From positions 36,423,952 to 36,487,951 of the forward strand of contig OW121741.1 of NCBI GenBank assembly GCA_933228675.1: DNA of 64,000 bases. Direction: 5' to 3'. The notes beneath the pieces are model-generated. The model was not told the DNA's origin, did not search any database, and saw only the letters and a program-made list of their open reading frames with translations. Position 1 is the first letter of the stretch. Each line of letters starts with the position of its first letter. Position numbers and translations under genes: made by a program. Positions 35,298 through 46,999 of this stretch are shown piece by piece. The DNA is from Stomorhina lunata (taxonomy: Eukaryota; Arthropoda; Insecta; Diptera; Rhiniidae).

Positions 35298-36536
35298 TCG
35301 GCTGTTTTTTACTGAGGTATAGAACTTTAAGTTGGCATCACTTTTTTAACTGGCGGCCATTTTGTCAGCTGTCAAGTGATTAATATTTAGTTTGGTTTGC
35401 CATTTCATCATGAACAGGTTGACAAAAGAACAACGCTTGCAAATCGTGCAAATTTATTTCGAAAATAATGGTTCAGTTCGCGAAGTTTACCGCAAGCTCC
35501 GTCCATTTTATGGTCGACATAATCGTCCATCAGAGCAATTAATTCGGTTAACCATGGATCGTTTTCGCACTACGTTTACTCTATGTGATAATACGCATCC
35601 GCAGCGACGTCGAACAGTGCGCACCGAAGAAACAATTGCCGCTGTAGAGCAAAGTGTTGAAGAGGACCCGAATGAATCGATTCGCCACCGTGCACAGCAA
35701 TTGGAGCTTTGTCCATCAACTTTATGGAAGATTTTGCGCAAAGATCTTGGCTTGCGACCTTACAAGATCCAGCTTGTGCAAGAATTAAAGCCGCAATGCG
35801 TCGTGATTTTGGTGTATGGGCCGAAAATGAGATTGATCTCGTTGCTGATTTTCATCGCAAAATTTGCCGCATTTGGAGTGAAGAGAATCCACATGAGACC
35901 CTTGAGACGCCATTACATCCACAAAAACTGACTGTTTGGTGTGCTCTATGGGCTGGTGGAGTCATTGGGCCATACTTCTTCCGAAATAATGCTGGAGAGT
36001 CAGTTACTATAAATGGAGACCGGTATAGAGCCATGATAACCGACTATTTTGTTCCCCAATTGGATGGCATGAATGTGGATGAGTTGTGGTTCCAACAAGA
36101 CGGCGCTACATGCCACACAGCGCACGTCACAATTGATTTATTGAAGGAAACATTCGATGAGCGCATAATTTCGCGGAATGGACCTGTCAATTGGCCACCA
36201 AGATCGTGCGATTTGACACCTCTGGATTATTTTCTTTGGGGATATGTGAAGTCGCTCATCTACGCCAACAAACCAGAAACGTTAGGGGACTTGGAAGCCA
36301 ACATTCGTGGCGTTATTGCCAACATACGGCCCCATATGCTCGAAAAAGTAGTTGAAAATTGGACCTGTAGAATTGGCTTTATTCGAGCCAGCCGCGGCGG
36401 CCACATGCCCGAAATCATATTTAAACATTAATGGCATACAATTATCCTTCCAATAAAGCCAAATTGATGGACATTAAAACGATTTTCTTGTGTTTTATTT
36501 CAATTCGAAGTTCTATATCTCTAAAAAAACACCCAT
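35298..36536 (+). mobile_element. DD41D (rosa-like) transposon, copy 3
   Basis: Complete ends and TA duplications (35296-35297 and 36537-36538), 1239 bp. The left end reads TCGGCTGTTTTTTACTGAGG, with two substitutions relative to copy 1. It lacks 64 bp of coding sequence in two deletions. Nested in the hairpin-ended element, so it is the younger insertion. Confidence 0.95.
35410..36431 (+). pseudogene. DD41D transposase, frameshifted and lacking the first catalytic Asp
   Basis: Starts MNRLTKEQRLQIV as in copy 1. The DNA-binding region is intact to VQELKP. A 10-bp deletion near 35794 then shifts the frame. The downstream frame resumes at AMRRDFGVWAENEID. A second, in-frame deletion of 54 bp at about 35864 removes 18 residues from LFSDEAHFW to KQN, including the first catalytic Asp. 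The deletion ends share GCAAAATT in the inferred parent, which indicates microhomology-mediated loss. The rest is intact, with LWFQQDGATCH (second Asp) and CDLTPLDYFLWG (third Asp, 41 residues between). A full protein is not possible. The N-terminal DNA-binding part followed by out-of-frame residues could still be translated. Confidence 0.94.
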
Positions 36537-36539
36537 TAG

Positions 36540-37660
36540 ATATAAAAAAGGGGATGTAATATAAATATATAAGAATTATAGCCAAATGTTGACCGATTGT
36601 AACAAAACAAAACACACTGGCTGGTATTTATACAGGGCTTATTCTTGCAAAATTTAGTGGCAATAGCTGTCACAGTTTCTAATTTAATAGCTTTTAACTG
36701 GTCCTTGCTAAACCTTTTTTTGTTTCCGGGAGTGTTTTTCATATGAAAGCTATAGTCAAATATGGACCGATTCCTATAAAATTTGGTATACTGACCAATA
36801 ATTGCATAAAACTTCTCTATACTAAATTTAGTCGTCATAGCTATCACAATTGTACTCAATTTATCAGCATTTATGTGTTTCCCGGGGCGGGGTTATATGG
36901 GAGCTCTAACTAAATGTGAACCGATTTCGCCCATTTTCAGTACACAACTTTTGTTACATATCGGAAATACTTTTGTAAAATTTTGTCTCTCTAGCTTTTG
37001 TAGTTAAGGAGCTGTCGCGCTTTTATCTGACGGACAGACGGACATAAATCTCCTTTTCTTTTTGTATTTTTGTGTTTCTGTAAGTTTTTTATATGGGAGC
37101 TATGGTCAAATGGTGACCGATTGTAACAAAATTTTGCACACTGACTGGCACTCACATAAGACTTGCGTTTACAAAATTTTGTTGCTGTAGCCCTTTCAGT
37201 TAAGGCGCTATCGCGCTTTTATCTAACGGACACACGGACATAAATCTCCTTTTCTTTTTGTATTTTTGTGTTTCCGTAAGTTCTTTATATGGGAGCTATG
37301 GTCAAATGGTGACCGATTGTGACAAAATTTTGCACACTGGCTGGTATTCACATAAGACTTATTTGTGCTAAATTTGGTGGCGAAAGCTATTACATTTTAG
37401 CATTTATTGGCATTTAAGTGAATTTCAGGTGGAATTTTGGCTGTTTCCGTATGTTTTTTATATGGGAGCTATGGTTAAATGTGAACCGATTTCGATTTTA
37501 TATGCTGCCTAGTGCTTATGGAAAACTTCTAGATACCAAATTTTGTCATCATAGCTATTATAATTTGTCAGTTATTAGCAAATAAGCGACTAGCCTACAC
37601 GAGGTTATACGGGAGCTATGGTCAAATGTTAACCGATTTTGCCCAATTTCAATACCAAAA
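36540..37660. repeat. About 190-bp tandem array inside the hairpin-ended element
   Basis: Five to six diverged units, each with TATATGGGAGCTATGGTCAA, then ATG(G)TGACCGATT, AAATTTTGCACACTG and a CACATAAGACTT block. Units recur at about 36740, 36890, 37090, 37285, 37455 and 37605. The units from 37090 and 37285 are the most alike. Confidence 0.8.
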
Positions 37661-37916
37661 TTTTATCATAAACGAAGAATGTTTTTGCTAAGTTTCAGTG
37701 AGCTAGCTCCTTTCGTTTAGGCGTTATCGTGATTTCAACAGACAGACAGACAGACGGACAGACAGACGGACAGACAGGCGGACATCGCTCAATCGTCTTA
37801 GAATTTCATAAGGATTCAGAATATATATCGTTTTTGATTTTTGAGCCAATATTAAGGAAATTACAAACGGAATGACAATCTCAATATACCCCCCATTCTT
37901 TTTGATGGTGGGTATA

Positions 37917-38896
37917 AAAATAGTGCTATCTACATTAAAAATATTTGTGGAAATTCCACAATTCCCTTAAAACGTACTGTAATCATGGATTTCTAAGATA
38001 TACTCGGCCTTTGACCTTAACAGATTGTAAATAAACGTCATATAAGAAAGAGAGTACCCTGAATTCTATTGACATATTTATAATAAATCTTGTTTTATTC
38101 AAAAAACTTGTTATTTTAATTAAAATTCGTGATATTTTGATAAAAGCTTCAATTTTCGTTATATTTTATTTTTTTCTTGTTAAAATAATGCTATCTACTT
38201 GCTTTAGTACTTGAAACGATCAAATTTTAACTCGTAAAAAGTGCTAATTTGTACAAGATCTTAGCCCCGATTTGTACGATATTGTAAAACAAAGTTTATT
38301 TATTTCTCTTATAGTTAATGACAAAAACAGTTTTTTCCCTCTCCTGTAAAATTGTGAATTTGTAGATAGCACTTTTTGAATATAAACCCTCGATAAATAA
38401 AATAATACTAAAAATTTTCTTAGATAAAATTTGAAAATAAAACAAAGGGCTTTTCAAAAAAAGCTCTTCAAAGGGTGTTTGAATATAAGGGGAAGCAAAA
38501 TTTATATCTGGTTTTATTTATCATAAATTAAAATTTCAATATAATAAAAATTATAATTGCCCTCTACTTAATGTTTATATCTAGTGAATTTTATAAACAG
38601 CAATTTTTGTATTATTTTTTAATTTGAACTTATTTAAACAAAGAGCAATTACCATTTTTATCACAGCCTGTAATTAGTTATTTAATTTTGCTGTTTTTTT
38701 TTCCTCGTTATTATATAAATATTTAAATGGAAACAGAAATAAATTGCAAAAAAAGTAATGAAACCTCGTTACAAAATCGAACAGATGTCGGTAAATGAAC
38801 AATAAATATTCTAAGGAATTTTAAAAGCAAATTGTATAGAATTTTGATAAAAACTTTTTCAAACACATATCAAGTGCCAATAAAGTAATAATAATG
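37917..38896. other. No recognisable gene
   Basis: AT-rich sequence without coding or repeat evidence. The phrase TAGTGCTATCTACATT recurs near 34710 and 37920, which suggests the hairpin-ended element inserted into an older repeat. Confidence 0.4.
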
Positions 38897-40325
38897 ACAA
38901 GTAAGAAAGTGCTATAGTCGGTCAAGCCCGACCTTACGATACCCTTCACCACTGAGGTCAATGTTGTTATTTTGCTGTATAAAGACAAATATTTGCTAAA
39001 TTTTGCCATCATACAAACATTTTCTCAAAACTTATATATTTAAGCTGTTTCCGTCATTTGGACTTATATGAGAGCTAGGGTCAAATGTGAACCGATTATC
39101 TCGAAATTTGGCAAATTGATTAAAGTTGAAAAAAATAAACTTGAAATTCTCATTATCTTTAGATTTACGAGCGTTTTAGTGATTTTTGTCTCATTTAGTG
39201 CGTTTTTAAAGAAGAGTTTGTATGGTCAAATGTGGACCGATTTCAACGAAATTTGGTACAGTGGTTTATGTTTACATGAGCAGTATTTGTTTTAAATTTC
39301 ATGAAAAAATATTTATATTTGTGGCCAATATATCAATTATGGGAAATGGGACCTATGGGAGGTACCATAAATAATGGACCGATTTTGACGAATTTCAATA
39401 GCCATGTTCACATTATCAAAAAATGATCTGTGCCAAATTTCATCAAATTACACTGCTCTGCAAAAATTCATTTTTTGTCTTTCCTTATAATAAAACTATG
39501 CGGACTATATGGATCTTGATGCGCTAAGCTCAAATCCGTTTTCGGTTTTTCTCCATGAGATCTGGATTTCTTATGGGCGTGGCAAATTTTTCCCCTTAAA
39601 TTAGTCAGGTACGGAGACCTATTTCGTCCTAACTCGAGAACGACTCATCCGATTTTCAAAATTAAAACACTTGAATTTTATTACCAATTTACCGCAGGTA
39701 CCCAATATTGCAATGCAACCAACCTTACATATGACCATAAGATTTCATTAGGTAATGAAGCTAAAATACAACGGTATTTTTTATAAAATATATTGGGCAC
39801 CTGCGGTAAATTGGTAATAAAATTCACATTTTTAAACCGATTTTGTGGTTTAAAGCTTATTTTATATTAATGGAGAAAACATTTTTTCTCCATTAATTTC
39901 TAAATAACTCCAAAACAATAAGAGATACAGAAAAATTATATTAGACTAAAATAATTTTGAAAATCGGATGAGTCGTTCTCGAGTTAGGACGAAATAGGTC
40001 TCCGTACCTGACTAATTTAAGGGGAAAAATTTGCCACGCCCATAAAAAAATCCAGATATGATGGAAAAAAACCTACAACGGATCTGAGTTTAGCGTATCA
40101 AAATCCATGTAGTCCACATAATTTTATTAAAAGGAGGATTTGGCTGCAGAGCAGTGTAATCTTTAGAATTGCGACCTGTAGTTTGATTACAAGGTTTACA
40201 TGGGGGTCCAGCCAGCCAGACGGACGGACGGACATCTCTAAATCGACTCAGAAAGTGATTCTAAGCTTATTGGTACACTAAAATATGGGTCTAAGACAAA
40301 TATTTCTATGCGTTACATACATCAA
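38897..40325 (-). mobile_element. Hairpin-ended dispersed element interrupted by a MITE
   Basis: The conserved tail is at 38897: on the minus strand, a hairpin with stem AGTCGGTC/GCCCGACC (one G-T pair), then ATAGCACTTTCTTACTTGT. The body matches 32925-33546. A 706-bp CACTG-ended element is inserted at 39451-40156. The family's 5' hairpin end is missing after 40325. Confidence 0.65.
39451..40156. mobile_element. CACTG-ended foldback MITE, TTA target
   Basis: The ends are CACTGCTCTGCA and its exact inverted copy. The arms stay inverted for about 330 bp each: for example AAATTTTTCCCCTTAAATTA, AGTCAGGTACGGAGACC, CGTCCTAACTCGAGAACGAC and TACCGCAGGTACCCAATA each reappear reversed. Host sequence at the site reads ATCAAATTA before and TAATCTTTAGA after. 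The undisturbed paralogue at about 33325-33350 reads ATCAAATTATCTTTAGA, so the target was TTA, duplicated, with one later substitution in the right copy. The ends and target match the 13004-15360 family, although internal sequence differs. It has no ORF. Confidence 0.88.
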
Positions 40326-40669
40326 AATTTGTACGCTAAAGTACTATAAAAACGATGCTTTTATACTTTTTTGACCATTTTTAAATTTGAAATTTAGAAA
40401 TTTTAATTAAATATGCACATCAGTAAATTGAAAATTTTAGCGCAAATTTTTTTTTCGCAAATTTTATTGCTTAGAGTTTGAAATTAGTCGCGCTAGACGT
40501 TTTCAGAAGTTATTTTAATCAATCTACTTTGATAAAATTTAAATTTGAAACATGACAAGAGTGACATAGCAGTTAAGTTTCAAATTTATTTTTGCCAAAA
40601 AATATTATTGTTGTAAAAATTTTCGTTTTAGTAATTAATCGGTCTTGCAACTGGCGTATTCATATACAA
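40326..40669. other. No recognisable gene
   Basis: AT-rich; nothing supported except the upstream part of the frame described next. Confidence 0.4.
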
Positions 40670-40909
40670 AACATGATTACCGCTTTTCACATAATTAATG
40701 TTAAAATGTCTTTAAAGATTCATTTTTTGCATTATCATGCCAACAAGTTTGCTGAGCCATCACCAGCTGAGTCTGACGAGCATGGAGAGCGATTCCATCA
40801 AGTGACGGCTAGACTTGAACACTGGTACAGTGGCAAGAAATTGGATTCGCTGTTAGGTGACATTTGCTGGAACCTTCAAGATAAATTGGTTGAAACAGAA
40901 GAATCATAA
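40670..40909 (+). pseudogene. Fragment of an arthropod multicopy protein (GERFHQ family)
   Basis: An open frame ending at a TAA at 40909 reads NMITAFHIINVKMSLKIHFL, then HYHANKFAEPSPAESDEHGE, then RFHQVTARLEHWYSGK and GDICWNL. The order MSLKIHFLxxH ... EHGERFHQ ... YxGK ... CW matches the C-terminal part of an uncharacterised protein family that is dispersed in many arthropod genomes and often found near transposons. I recognise the family by its motif but know no function for it. No start, promoter or upstream exon is visible, the preceding frame is low-complexity, and the expected C-terminal basic tail is short. I read it as a stranded fragment rather than a gene. Confidence 0.55.
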
Positions 40910-41038
40910 AGAAATGATTAAACGATTTGGCAATAAAGCACATTTTATAAATTAACAGTAAAATAAAAAAATAACAATAAAAAAAAATTTTTCGCAAAAA
41001 AATTATTATGCACAAATAAAAATTACCGTGTTTTTTTT
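40910..41038. other. No recognisable feature
   Basis: A/T-rich spacer. Confidence 0.4.
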
Positions 41039-41174
41039 ATACCCTTCACCAATAGGTGAAAGGGTATTATAAGTTTGTGATTCCGTTTGTAATTTTTTTA
41101 TTAGTGATCGTAGACCCCATAAAAATTATACCGATCGACTCAGAATCGGGAGGAGAATCGATTAAGCGATGTCC

Positions 41175-41216
<42 letters not shown>

Positions 41217-43645
41217 CTGTCTGTTGAAATCAAGTTTCTGAAGCCCCTGGAGGATGGACTTACATAAATTATATATCAGATTTTAGGAAATTCTCCCGCA
41301 ATGAACGCTATTAAATTTCATTAAAATCGGTTTATAAACACCGAAAATATCGAAAAAATACCAAAAATTAGACGAAAATTTGAAAATTTTTGATTGAAAC
41401 ACACTTTTATATAACAAGAGAAAAAAGATACTCCTGGTGTACATGTGATAATATGTTATATATCAGATTGTAGGAAATATTTTCCCAAAGCACTCTGTAA
41501 AATTTTATCAAAATCGGTCCATAAACAACTGAGATATCGCCAAAACACTGAATTTGAAGTATCGCAAATTGCCCAAAGTACACATTAGAGAATGTTTGTT
41601 GAAAAAATTAAATGCAGAAATAGGAAAAAACTATCCTCCTTTAGTACGGACCTACATAAATTTTATATCAGATTTTAGGAAATTCCCCCACCAACCACGT
41701 TATTAAATTTTATCAAAAGCGGTCTATAAACAATTGAGATATCGCCATAACACTACATTTGATGTACAGCAAATTGCCCAAAGTACGTGTCTAAGAAATT
41801 TTGTTTACATTTTGTAAGTATTGTTTCAGCGATATCTCAGGTGTTTATGGACCGATTGTGATGAAATTTGACATCGTTCTTTAGGGGAGGATTTTCTAAA
41901 ATCTGATATATATACTCCACAAATCTGATTATGAATACCATTCAAATTGTACCGATCAACTCAGAATCGGCACAAGAATCGATTTCGCGAACTCCGTCCG
42001 TCTGTTTGTTTGCCCGTCCGTCCGTCTGTTTGTTTTTCCGTCCGTCTACATGTCCGTCCGTCTACCTGTCTGTCCTTTTTTCTGTTGTAGTCAAGTTTTT
42101 GGAGCTCCTGTTTTGTCGATATCTCAGATGTTTATTTTGATGAAGTTTAATAGCGTCCTTCTCAGGGGATTATCTAAATCCTGATGCATTCTGTAATATG
42201 TGGTAGATATAATTTAGCGTTTAGGCGATGGTGTTTTGATCGACAATGTTGAAATTCAGGGTGGGACAATTCAGGAGCTCCACAAATCTGGTTTTAGCAG
42301 ACAGACACACTGCATTTATCTTAATTTTGTGTCTGACTTTTGAACATTATGATAACATTTGAGAATGTATTATATATCAAATTATAGGTAATCTTCCTAG
42401 GAAGTACAAAAATGCAGCTAATTACATAATATCCGTTCAAAACCTACATATGTATGTAAGTATCTCACATATCAACAAAAATTTAAATTTTTTAATTGCA
42501 ATTGGGAGAAATACGTTCACGTTTGACAATTGATCCCGTATAACTTCGCCTAAGGCAATCTCTTAGTAGCTAATAAATGACAAATTATAATAGATACGAT
42601 GATGACATTTAGTATAAAGACGTTGTACAATATTGATATTCAGGACAATAGCGCCTAAAATAAACTTTCTAGAGGGACAACATTTGACAAAAGTATTTCT
42701 GATCTCTTGAAAAGTTCGATATTGAAAATGGGCGAGCTCTATTCACATTTAGTGAAATCTCCCATATAAACCCGACCGGGAATCGATTTAATGCTGATAA
42801 ATTAAATCACATTAAAATTGCACAAAGAACTAGAGCAAAACTTTCCAAACATCCATCGGACAGATCGAAAGAACTATACGTCCCAAATATTATTGATGAA
42901 GTGTTCATTTTAATTAATTAACTAACTTCAAATTAATAAGTAAACTTTTCCGACAAAGGTGATAACCATCCATTCAAAAGCTATATATTTCACGTATGTA
43001 TCTAAAACTAAGAGTGTATACCCTATAATTTTAAGGCTTGTATACATTGACAATCATTGTTAAAGCTTTGACCTAAATCAGTCCGCTAACTTCAGAGTTT
43101 TACATAACTAATCAAGAACTTTTACTAGTTGGATAATTCGTACGAATTAAAGTGCACAACCCTCACTGGGCACAGCGTTTTTGGGTTGCATGTCAGAATA
43201 CTTAAACTTCATCAAATCGATGTGCTATTGCAAATCTAAGGGCATCTACATTTTGAAGCATCTTTTCTGCATGGTTTATCTGGTCTATCGAACTTTATTA
43301 AATGTTCGTAAAATATGTGTCTATTTTATTTCGAAGCTACTGGCTGGGTTAAATATGCATTCTCTACTTGTAGTCTAGTAATCATTATCTTTCACAAAGG
43401 GACCACTTTAGAACCCAAGTGAAGCTTCCCTAGACATCAGCCACCTAACCTTTGGGTGCATAACTATTCTAGATGATGACGCCACCGAAAAGGTTTTCGT
43501 TTTCCGACTCTTAATTTTAAAGACTCTTTGCATATAATACTAGTATAACCAAATATTGCTACGAATTACATTAAGTACTTTTGGAACACCATTGGTGAAG
43601 GGTATCCAAGATTCGGCAAAGCCGAATATACCACTCTTACTTGTT
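41039..43645 (+). mobile_element. Hairpin-ended element with (GTCY)n tract, mini-me/DINE-1-like
   Basis: It starts with a hairpin ATACCCTTCACC-AATAGGTGAAAGGGTAT. It then carries CCGATCGACTCAGAATCG and CGATGTCCGTC before a (GTCT/GTCC)n tract (41168-41222). It ends with CACCATTGGTGAAGGGTATC, a hairpin (stem ATTCGGC, loop AAA), and ATACCACTCTTACTTGTTT. A second, diverged copy of the CGACTCAGAATCGG plus GTCY block lies at about 41948-42080, so the interior is duplicated. No coding capacity is evident. The GTCY proto-microsatellite and 3' hairpin are the reasons for likening it to mini-me/DINE-1; the match is structural. Confidence 0.68.
41168..41222 (+). repeat. (GTCT/GTCC)n microsatellite
   Basis: About thirteen tetranucleotide units of GTCY inside the hairpin-ended element. 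Related shorter tracts lie at 41995-42080, 37738-37792 (complement) and 60757-60800, all next to CGACTCAGAATCG-like or CGGACATCGCT-like sequence. Confidence 0.95.
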
Positions 43646-43679
43646 TTACAATAGCGTACAAATTTTAAATCGCGAATAC

Positions 43680-44592
43680 GAGAGCTAACTTCGAAAAACG
43701 GCTAGTGCCATTGAATTCAATGTACGGCCATATCATCTAAGAAACTTTTGTCGGCTCGTGAGTAATAACTTTGCTAAAGATCATAGCATGATTAAATGCA
43801 AAGTTTACGATTTAATTCATTTTGAGTAATTTTCAATGGCGTCACCTATCGGAAATATGATACAACAACTAAGAAACCTCCGTCGACTCATGCGTAACAA
43901 CTTTGCGAAAGATTATAGCTTTACCAAACGCACAGTTTACAATTTAGTTCATTTTGAGTCATTTTGAGTGGCACCACCTATCGGAAACTGGTCATATCAA
44001 TAAGAAACCTTTGTGTAATAGAGATCATAGCATGATTAAATTCACAGTTTACAATTTATTTAGTTTTTAGTAATTTTGACGTCACTTGTCGGAAATTTAT
44101 AATATCAACTAAGAAACCTTCGTCTGCTCACGCGCTACAAATTTGCTAAAGATCTTAGAATGATGAAATGTTTACGATTTAATTCACTTTGAGTGGCGCT
44201 ACCTGTCGGAAATTTATCTTACCAACTTAAAAACCTTGTCGGCTCATGAACAACAACTTCGCTTAACAGCATATTATTAAAATATAACTAAATTCGTGGC
44301 TGTAAAGGACCAAAAACTTTATTCCGGGAAGGCATCCCTATGAGGAACCTGAAATAGTAATCCGATTTCACCCAAAAAGAATAGGGAAAAAATATGAGCC
44401 TGTGCCAAAAACAAGCTTATATGGATAACTGGCCAGCCTACCAGACGGACGGACATCGTTAAAACAACTCTGGGTGTGATTCTAAGTCGATTGTTATACT
44501 AAAAGGGGGTTCTCAGACCAATATTTCTATGCGTTACAAACATCAACCCAAACCCAATATACCCTTTCTACCTATGGTGGTGAAGGGTATAA
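43680..44592 (-). mobile_element. Hairpin-type element fragment with about 125-bp tandem units
   Basis: The right part (44300-44592) matches the 5' region of 32925-33546, ending TTTCTACCTATGGTGGTGAA, then GGGTATAATA. The left part (43680-44280) has about five diverged tandem units with AAGAAACCTT(T/C)GTCGGCTCA, AACTTTGCTAAAGATCATAG, then TTACGATTTAATTCATTTTG and a (T/G)TCACCTATCGGAAAT block. Confidence 0.6.
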
Positions 44593-44639
44593 TAACATTT
44601 ATTTATTAAGATTTCGGAAAATCGAAAAAAATTGGTTCA

Positions 44640-45450
44640 GGTTTTAGCAAAATTTTAGGCCTAAGTCGTCAAAAACTTGATTTTTTTTTCGAAGTCAAAT
44701 ATCTCATAGACTATAGGAGATAAACTATATGTATAGGTATGTTTTTTGTTTATATCGGATCAAAAATGTGGCTTCTTGATAGTTTTTAATTTTCGAAAAA
44801 CCCAAGGTGCCCTACTTTGAGGGCATATAACTCCCCTCCTGATAAGTCTACAAACTCCAAATTCTAAACTTCAGCTCGAATACTTTTCCTCAATATCCAT
44901 GTGTTCCAGTTTTAGCAAAATTTTAGGCCTAAGTAGTTAAAAACTTGAAATTTTTTTTCGAAGTCAAATATCTCATAAACTATAGGAGATAAACTATATG
45001 TATAGCTACGATTTTTGTTTATATCGGATCAAAAATGTAGCTTCTGGATCGTTTTTAATTTTCGAAAAACCCAAGGTGCCCTACTTTGAGGGCTTGATAG
45101 TTTTTAATTTTCGAAAAACCCAAGGCGTCCTACTTTGAGGGCATATAGCTCCCCTCCTGATAAGTCTACAGACTCCAAATTCTAAACTCGAATACTTCTC
45201 CTCAACATCCATGTGATCCGGTTTTAGCAAAATGGATCCGGTTTTAGCAAAATTTTAGGCCTAAGTAGTTCAAAACTTGAAATTTTTTTTCGAAGTCAAA
45301 TACCTCATAAACTATAGGAGATAAACTATATGTATAGCTACGATTTTTGTTTATATCGGATCAAAAATGTAGCTTCTGGATCGTTTTTAATTTTCGAAAA
45401 ACCCAAGGTGCCCTACTTTGAGGGCATATAGCTCCCCTCCAGTGTTTTTT
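44640..45450. repeat. About 270-330-bp tandem repeat, three copies
   Basis: The block GGTTTTAGCAAAATTTTAGG occurs at about 44640, 44908 and 45240. It is followed each time by CGAAGTCAAATATCTCATA, ACTATAGGAGATAAACTATA, ATATCGGATCAAAAATGT and CCCTACTTTGAGGGCATATA. The second copy contains an extra internal duplication of about 55 bp. The origin is unknown. Confidence 0.88.
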
Positions 45451-46357
45451 ATTTTTTCAAACCACTGTGCAGCATTGACATGCAGTCTTATAGAAATACG
45501 GTCATATAGAAAAACAAATAATAGAGCAGGAGAAAGGCATAGGGCTGGTGATAGCTCTGAATTAATCTTGAGCCCGTTTAATTAGATCTCATACATACCG
45601 CACGATAAGTGATAAGAATGTAAGAGTAAGTGGTGATAATATGGTATAGGTTGGTAATGTGGTCTAGTAACTTATTTCTTAAATACAAATAACAATAGCG
45701 GGAAATACACGTAATAGTTTGGTGTTCTCGGAAAATTGCAGCTTTTGTGGTACACTTGAAATTTTAACTGAAACAAAGCCGTCTGCAGCCGAATCAGTCA
45801 TCAGTCAGTAAATGAATACATATAACAGTCATCTGAGCTATATAGAAGTTTTGATTCTAGCTCGAAAGCTTAATGTTACCAGCATGAAGCACACAAACTT
45901 CAACTGCTTAGACATGCCAGCCCACCCCTGATATAAACTCATAAATTCACAAATAAGTTTCATTAAAAGAAAAGTGTTAACGGATATAGCTTAAATAACC
46001 CCAAACACTGAATTTAAAAATAAAACGCTAAATTGACGTGCCTTAAATGGATGGACAGAGGAAATAAATTCTCATATAACTAAAAAAAAAAACGAAAAAC
46101 GATTTAGCGTCACTGTGTAAATAAACTCTCACATTAGCACGTTTTGAAATTTCTATATTATTTGATTTCATAATACGAGAATCCATTTATGGCTAAAAAC
46201 TAAATAATAAACAAAAAAACAGAAAAAAATACAAAATAAATATTTTAAACAATAAAAAAAAACAAACGATATCGACGGTACTCGTATAGGCCGACCTAAA
46301 GGTCTTGAATATTAAATACGAGTATGTACATATTTATTTGTATTTGTTTGTACTAGT
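45451..46357. other. No recognisable gene
   Basis: Mixed AT-rich sequence; no features supported. Confidence 0.4.
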
Positions 46358-46544
46358 ACTAGCTGCTTGTACCCGGCGTTGCCCGGGTTTATAGTAAAAG
46401 ATTGTATTTGCATATATATTTAATTGACTTTAGTGATTGGCAGTACTCCACATTAATGTGTGCTTGCAATTGGTCCATAAATGTCAAACAACATACAGCA
46501 CAGACGCGAATATTTTTTTATATTTATAGATTAACAAACAATCG

Positions 46545-46760
46545 TCAAATAGTAATCAAATAGCCGTCAAACAATCGACAAAAAATCATCAAACTACCGT
46601 CATAAAATCGCCAGTTAATCGTGAAACTATTACCAAACAATTATTACAAATCTTCAAGCAGTCATCAGTCAATCAATCATCAAACAACTGTCAAACAATC
46701 GTCAAACAACCATATAAATAATCATGAAAAATCTTCAAACAATCGTCAGTCAAGCTATTA
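46545..46760. repeat. Short CAATCGTCAAA-type repeats
   Basis: About twenty imperfect 10-11-bp units such as CAAACAATCGT and CAAATAGCCGT. Confidence 0.75.
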
Positions 46761-46999
46761 TCAAACATTAATCATATTTCTAATATCCGCAGCCGTTCCC
46801 GATTTTAGGTAAATCAAAAAAAAAGAGGGCGTAAAAGTGGGTATTGTATATGTTTCTTTATGTAGAATCCTAACTTGCACTAAAGAAAACATGTAGACAA
46901 AAATATCCTGATCGGTCCAGCCGTTCTAAAGTGATGCAATTTAAAAAAAAAAACGGGAATTTTATCCCCATTTTTCGATTCCCAGGTGTCCTCCTTGGT

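Larger units (their letters stand above)
34858..37916 (-). mobile_element. Hairpin-ended dispersed element with nested DD41D copy
   Basis: Read on the minus strand, it starts near 37916 with TATACCCACCATCAAAAAGA. It ends at 34858 with a hairpin (stem ATTCGGC, loop of 3, GCCGAAT at 34877-34893) followed by ATAACACTCTTACTTGTT. The interior has a (GTCY)n-type tract (37738-37792) and a 190-bp tandem array. DD41D copy 3 is inserted at 35298-36536. Ends and tetranucleotide tract resemble dipteran mini-me/DINE-1-like elements; family assignment is inference. Confidence 0.6.
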
